This document shows positions 59,853-64,000 of a stretch of 64,000 nucleotides of DNA, piece after piece. Positions within the stretch are counted from its first letter, which is position 1. Each line of letters starts with the position of its first letter. Origin of the DNA: Turnera subulata (Eukaryota; Streptophyta; Magnoliopsida; Malpighiales; Passifloraceae); the NCBI GenBank assembly GCA_028386065.3, contig JAKUCV010001557.1, positions 164,196 to 228,195 on the forward strand, read 5' to 3'. The translations under genes were made by a program, and so were the position numbers. The notes under the pieces were generated by a model. The model saw only the letters and a program-made list of their open reading frames with translations, was not told the origin of the DNA and did no database searches.

Positions 59853-61761
59853 TGTTAGTGTAATATGCCCAAAAGCCAATCATTGGATGATTGTACATAG
59901 TCATGTAAATACATTAAGGTTATTCCAATAAATATGTTTATGAGATAAACTCTTGCACATATTTATAACCCTAGAATATTTTTATATTCTTAAATGTCCC
60001 TAGTCGACTATTATTAATAATAAATTAAGACTAGTGTATGTTGAGAATTATATGAGATATGAATTCTACATACGGGTACAAGTTAGAGAACTTGTGGACT
60101 AGACCGACCCAACATAAGAACACTAGATGGAACGTTATATGATTGTCATTAGTGGTTCTTATATGTATTGTCCTTAGACCTGAGATCATCAAGGTTCCCA
60201 ACATGTGAGTCATATACTTTGATATTACTCTTGGCTATTCGTAACTGAGTAGACCTTAGTGTAATCATTGGGTATATGATATAATGTGTAGTGGGTTTTG
60301 CATGATCAAGATGGAATTCGTCCAACCCATATAATGGGTATATTATCAGATGGGCCTCTTGATAGAGTTGAACTGTAAATGCATGGCCATGCTCGGATTA
60401 TGTGATATGGTGATATCATTAGTATCCGTTTTACACAGTTAACTCGGGGATCAAGAAACGTTGGATCAAACATATGAGAGATTGACATATTCCATGTCTC
60501 GTATTTGATCTTGATAATGGGACGAAAGGACGATGACATGTTCCGAGGCATAATGAATCAGTACTGATCTTGTCGTTTGGGTAGCAATGATGTGCTGCTA
60601 GACGCCGCTCATTGTTTATAATTGTAAAATGAGATTTTACGATTATTGCCAAACATTACAAGTGCCTACAGGGTCACACACTCAGAACTGTTGATTCGAG
60701 CTGGTGGTTGAACCATGGTTGGACCGTGGTTCGACCAGGTGGTCGGACCATAGTCGTTTTGGTTCACTAATTGCCTGAATTATTGAACCAAAATTAGTGA
60801 TGTGATGTGTTGATATATGATAATGCATTAGTGGTAGACAGGAATAAAGGAAATATTGGTACCTGTACTCGCCTTCAATTTGGAATTTGGTACCTGTACT
60901 GAAAATCCATGATTTTTGGTACCTGTACTACGCAAGATTCATGGTTTTTGGTACTTCCGGCATCGAAAGATAACCGGAGACACGTGTCAACATATGATAT
61001 GCCCACGTAGATTGTGGGTCCCATTACACCCGGTTTGCCCAGCCTCGCCCGGATCCGTCCGAAAATCCGACCCGTACGTGGGCATATCATATGTTGACAC
61101 GTGTCTCCGGTTATCTTCCGATGTCGGAAGTACCAAAAACCATGAACCTTGCGTAGTACAGGTACCAAAAATCATGGATTTTCAGTACAGGTACCAAATT
61201 ACAAATTGAGGGCGAGTACAGGTACCAATATTTCCTTAATTCCGTGGTAGACAAGATAATGGGAATCATAATGATGATATTTGGTGGACCATTACGTTGG
61301 CCATTGTCTCCATTACTTTAGGCATTAGTGGGTGTGGATAATCAGATCATCTTGAGCTTGCATTCTAGGTTTTAGACTTGCAAGAACACACACAGGTGAG
61401 ACTTGAGTGAGACTTGAATTTTCAGATTACACACCCCTTTCTTTGAGAAAGAAAGAAACACATCAAACACAAGTTCTAGTTCTCGGTTTTCTGCAACTAG
61501 CACTGCGGTTTGGGAGTGCTCGGGTTGGTGCTCGTGAGACGATTGCTAGCTGGACATCGGTGGTTCATGTGGATACCGTAGAGGAGCCGGATTTGTTGTC
61601 TGGTTCTTGCTGATTCTACACTACAGTTGGGTGAAAGACCTCAACCAAGCATGGTACGAAAAATTGTTATTCGTTTTAGTTAGCTTCACATGGATCCTCC
61701 ATGAGTACCGGGTCTTTCTGCTGCATTTTGATTGTCAAGTTTGCATGCCTGGTCACTTATA
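59853..61761 (+). repeat. 5' LTR of element E (with nested MITE)
   Basis: It starts TGTTAGTGTAATATGCCC and is collinear with the solo LTR at 28967. It differs by numerous substitutions and by the 403-bp MITE at 60841-61243. GGTTGAACC and GGTTGGACC words cluster at 60700-60755, as in the solo copy. Confidence 0.9.
60841..61243. mobile_element. MITE with long inverted repeats, Mutator-type TSD
   Basis: Nearly the whole 403 bp is one imperfect palindrome. Arms of about 190 bp start GGAATAAAGGAAATATTGG and GGAATTAAGGAAATATTGG and contain repeated GGTACCTGTACT words; the loop is a short GC-rich centre near 61020-61060. The 10-bp GTGGTAGACA is duplicated at 60831-60840 and 61244-61253 and occurs once in solo-LTR-like form, so the insertion is clean. 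It has no coding capacity; its transcript would fold into a long hairpin. Confidence 0.92.
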
Positions 61762-61762
61762 G

Positions 61763-61775
61763 TGGTAGCGGAGCC
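61763..61775 (+). other. Primer binding site of element E
   Basis: TGGTAGCGGAGCC lies one base after the LTR, identical over 12 bases to the sites of the 6040 element and the CRM-like element. Confidence 0.8.
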
Positions 61776-62294
61776 TCTTGTGAAACGCTAAACCGAATTA
61801 GATGTTCTTTTTGTTATATGTGATGTATCATGAACATGATAGTGTATATAATATGCTGAATTCATTGAGTATATGTGATATATGTTGAGGTTGGTTTTTG
61901 TCAAAAGTGTTTTGACAATGAATGCTTGATTGGTATGTGGTATCAATCAAGGTGTTCATGACAGTAAGTCGAATGAGTTCGACAAGGAAAAATCAATTGT
62001 CGGTTTTTGTATGGAACGATTGTCGTTCTAGTACAGCAAGGCCAAAACATCGATGTTTGTGAGTTAAATATCGATGTTCACAAGAGTTTTTCCTTAGCCG
62101 GATCTTCCAAACATCGATGTTGTGTGACAAACATCGATGTTCTAATGAAGATTGGCTTTGGCAGAATCTTGAAACATCGATGTTCACGAGTTAAACATCG
62201 ATGTTCTCATGACGAGTGGCCTGGGCAGAACTCTCTTAACATCGATGTTCAAGAGTTAAACATCGATGTTCTAGAGCACTGCTGAATTAGTTTG
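61776..62294 (+). other. Element E leader
   Basis: This is a non-coding stretch after the primer site. Its right half is an array of AACATCGATGTT palindromes described separately. The word GTTTG (62290-62294) directly precedes the F insertion and is the candidate 5' target duplication, with its partner outside the window. Confidence 0.6.
62046..62270. repeat. Four 64-bp repeats, each with two AACATCGATGTT palindromes
   Basis: The 12-bp perfect palindrome AACATCGATGTT starts at 62046, 62110, 62130, 62173, 62194, 62238 and 62259, and one variant (AATATCGATGTT) starts at 62067. Within a pair the starts are 20-21 bp apart; pairs recur every 63-65 bp. The sequence between palindromes is much less conserved than the palindromes themselves. 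Confidence 0.95.
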
Positions 62295-64000
62295 TGTAAC
62301 GCCCCGGATTATCAAAATTTGATTTTTCGGAATTTTCGAAATTTTATTCCAATTTTACCCTTGGGGTATTTTCGAGGTTTTAGTTGAAGAAATAAATTAA
62401 TATGTCTTGGAAATGTCGATTTTGAGTTGGTGTTGTTCATGGTTCGGGTCCCGTGGGAAACGGATTCGAGATCGGGGTGAAACGCGAGGTTTAACACGGT
62501 TCCTAAAGAAACTACGTCGTTTTGGAATAGGAAAAGAAAAAAAAATATATAAGAGGTTGACTGACCAAGGGCGAGTTGACCGTGCCTTGGTCCAAAACGG
62601 CGTCGTTTTGGACCAGGCCGGCCAACCCTAACCCCAAACCCTTCTTTTCTTTCTTTTCTCTTCTCATTCTTTTTCTTGTTTCTCTTCTTCCTTTTGTTTC
62701 CACCACCGACGGCGCCCCCTCCCTCCTATCTTCCTTCTCCTTCTTCCTTTTCTCTCCCTCTTCTCTTCCCTTCGTCCTCCCACTCGCTCTCTTTTCCTCT
62801 TCTCCCCATCTTTCTCTCCCGTTCTCCCTCTCTCCCGCATCTTCCTTCCTTTCAATCGCCGCCGCCGCCAAGTGTTGCAGAGGAGCCGAGACGAGCTCGA
62901 CTCGCCGCCACCTGGGCGCAGCCGCGACGAGCTATTGCCGCCGTTCGCCTACTGGGTAAGTGGGTGTCGTTGTTCCTCTTCTTCCTCTTGTTTTTTTTGG
63001 TTTATTCCGGTGACTGGGTGAGGGGAGTTCTAATCGGTTTTTCTTTTGTTTCCGGGTGGTTGTCGGGTTGAATTTGTTGTTGGGTCGGTGGCGGGTGGTT
63101 GTTGTCGTGTGTGGTGTTGTGGTGTTTGGGTTGTTGTTGCGTGTTGGTTCCGGCAGGGGGTTCGTTTTGTAGGTTCGGCAGCAATTGTTGAGGAAGGTTT
63201 GTCTTGAATCTTTGTTGCTGTGGCTCGGGTTGTCGTGTGTGTCTCTGGGCAGTGTTTGATTCCGGTAAGGTTCCGATCCTCTTTTCGGTTTCGAATTTTT
63301 CTTTGGAATATGGATCTGTTGAGATGTTTGGCTCGGTATTTGTTTGTTGTTCCGGATGTGACAGTGTTGTGGGAATTGTGTTGGACAGTTTGGGTGTTTC
63401 CGGCGAGTTCACCGGAATCTGGCTAAGGCTCGGAAATTTTCCGACGAGGCTCGGGAATTTTCCGGCGAAGGCTCGGGAGTTTTTCCGGCGAAGACTCGGG
63501 TGTTATTTTCGGCACTTAACGGTATACTTTAATGTGTAATTTGTATACATTAATGGCATGTACTTATATTCGGAATTGGGTTTTGTATCTAATTGTGTTT
63601 AGTGGAAACCGACGGGTAGAACCTTAGGCCGGTAAATACCGACACGGGTAGAACCTTAGGCCGGGAATCTTTGGACATCGGATTAACCTTGGACTTAAGT
63701 AACGGGCTTTGAGCCCAATCATATAATTGATTAATTAAGGACATAAGGAAGTGGGCTTTAGGCCCGGAAATTGTAATTGGGCTTAGATTGGACTTAGGCC
63801 AGGAATTCATAAACGAGATAAAGAGTGGGCCATAGGCCCGGGAATTACTTTTGGACTTAGTTGGGCTTAAGCCCGGTGAACCTTAGGTCCCGTTACTTGG
63901 AGTTTGGTGAAGAGAACATTAAGTCGGGTTTAGACCCGGGAATTACATAGTCGACTAACTTGGGACGGGTTTAACTCAGATGAGCATTATAGTTACATGC
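62295..64000 (+). mobile_element. Element F: fourth long-LTR family member, truncated by the window
   Basis: It begins TGTAACGCCCCGG and follows the plan of the LTRs at 6040, 10674 and 44714: paired ACGTCGTTTT motifs (about 62512 and 62600), CCCTAACCCC-type telo-like sequence with a CT-rich tract (62620-62860), CCGGCGA repeats (63395-63500), and GGGCTT..GCCC palindromes (63700-63900). Whether it is a solo LTR or a complete element cannot be told. Confidence 0.85.

Larger units (their letters stand above)
59853..64000 (+). mobile_element. LTR retroelement E, 5' part, continuing past the window
   Basis: A 5' LTR (59853-61761) matching the solo LTR at 28967-30492, a primer binding site TGGTAGCGGAGCC (61763-61775), and about 520 bp of leader, in which element F is inserted at 62295. 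The LTR ends TTATA where the solo copy has TTACA. No coding region is reached, so the superfamily is not determined. The 3' end and target duplication are outside. Confidence 0.8.

Noticed and set aside
62046..62270. CRISPR-like array of palindromic repeats
   Set aside because: The spacers are short and themselves partly repeated, the window is a plant genome, no cas genes exist, and the array lies in a retroelement leader.
62512..62871. Arg/Lys/Glu-rich ORFs near 62512-62871 and similar ones at 6391-6770 and 11146-11640
   Set aside because: They are translations of the CT-rich promoter tract of the long-LTR family in the antisense direction; composition explains them.

Overview
This window is plant nuclear DNA, most likely from a dicot. 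It shows multi-exon genes with GT-AG introns, telo-box and TATA promoter elements, and plant lineages of Mutator-like, Ty1-copia and Ty3-gypsy elements. Only one cellular gene is visible: the 5' seven exons of ureD, the urease accessory protein, on the minus strand at the left edge. Its last exon lies beyond base 1. Almost everything to the right is nested transposable elements.

Layout. (1) 1-4108: ureD, with a recent 503-bp tandem duplication in its last visible intron. (2) 4109-19206: a Mutator-like element (MULE) with a perfect 9-bp target duplication, inserted 109 bp upstream of the ureD start codon. It carries a decayed mudrA transposase (minus) and a frameshifted GRF-zinc-finger/coiled-coil/membrane gene (plus). 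A non-coding Ty3-gypsy-type element with 3.2-kb LTRs (6040-13877) sits inside mudrA. (3) 19523-35698: remains of a minus-strand copia element (copia A). Its gag is split by a Sirevirus-like copia (Sire A, 23621-34364), which in turn holds a solo LTR (28967-30492). (4) From 35699: a plus-strand Sirevirus-like copia (Sire B) with decayed gag-pol and a downstream third ORF. That ORF is split by a non-autonomous Mutator-type element (42779-48448, itself carrying a 3.4-kb solo LTR) and by a minus-strand CRM-like gypsy element with three LTRs (48661-56864). (5) 57484 to the end: LTR and leader of a Tat/Ogre-like element, interrupted at 59853 by another LTR element (element E). A palindromic MITE sits in E's LTR, and E is interrupted at 62295 by a further member of the long-LTR family of region 2 (element F), cut by the window edge.

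No cellular pathway links the genes; the logic of the window is its order of insertion. Target duplications were read at both ends for eight insertions: MULE GTTTTCTCC, gypsy CGCCA, Sire A AAATA, solo LTR GATAA, Mutator-type element CCTCCGAAA, solo LTR TTTTT, CRM-like CTACT, MITE GTGGTAGACA. The best leads are the MULE in the ureD promoter, paired 12-bp palindromes in a retroelement leader (62046-62270), a primer-binding-site variant shared by four unrelated retroelements, the triplicated C-terminal module of mudrA, the three-LTR CRM-like element, and short-palindrome arrays in the long-LTR family. All statements come from reading the sequence; no search or alignment was run.
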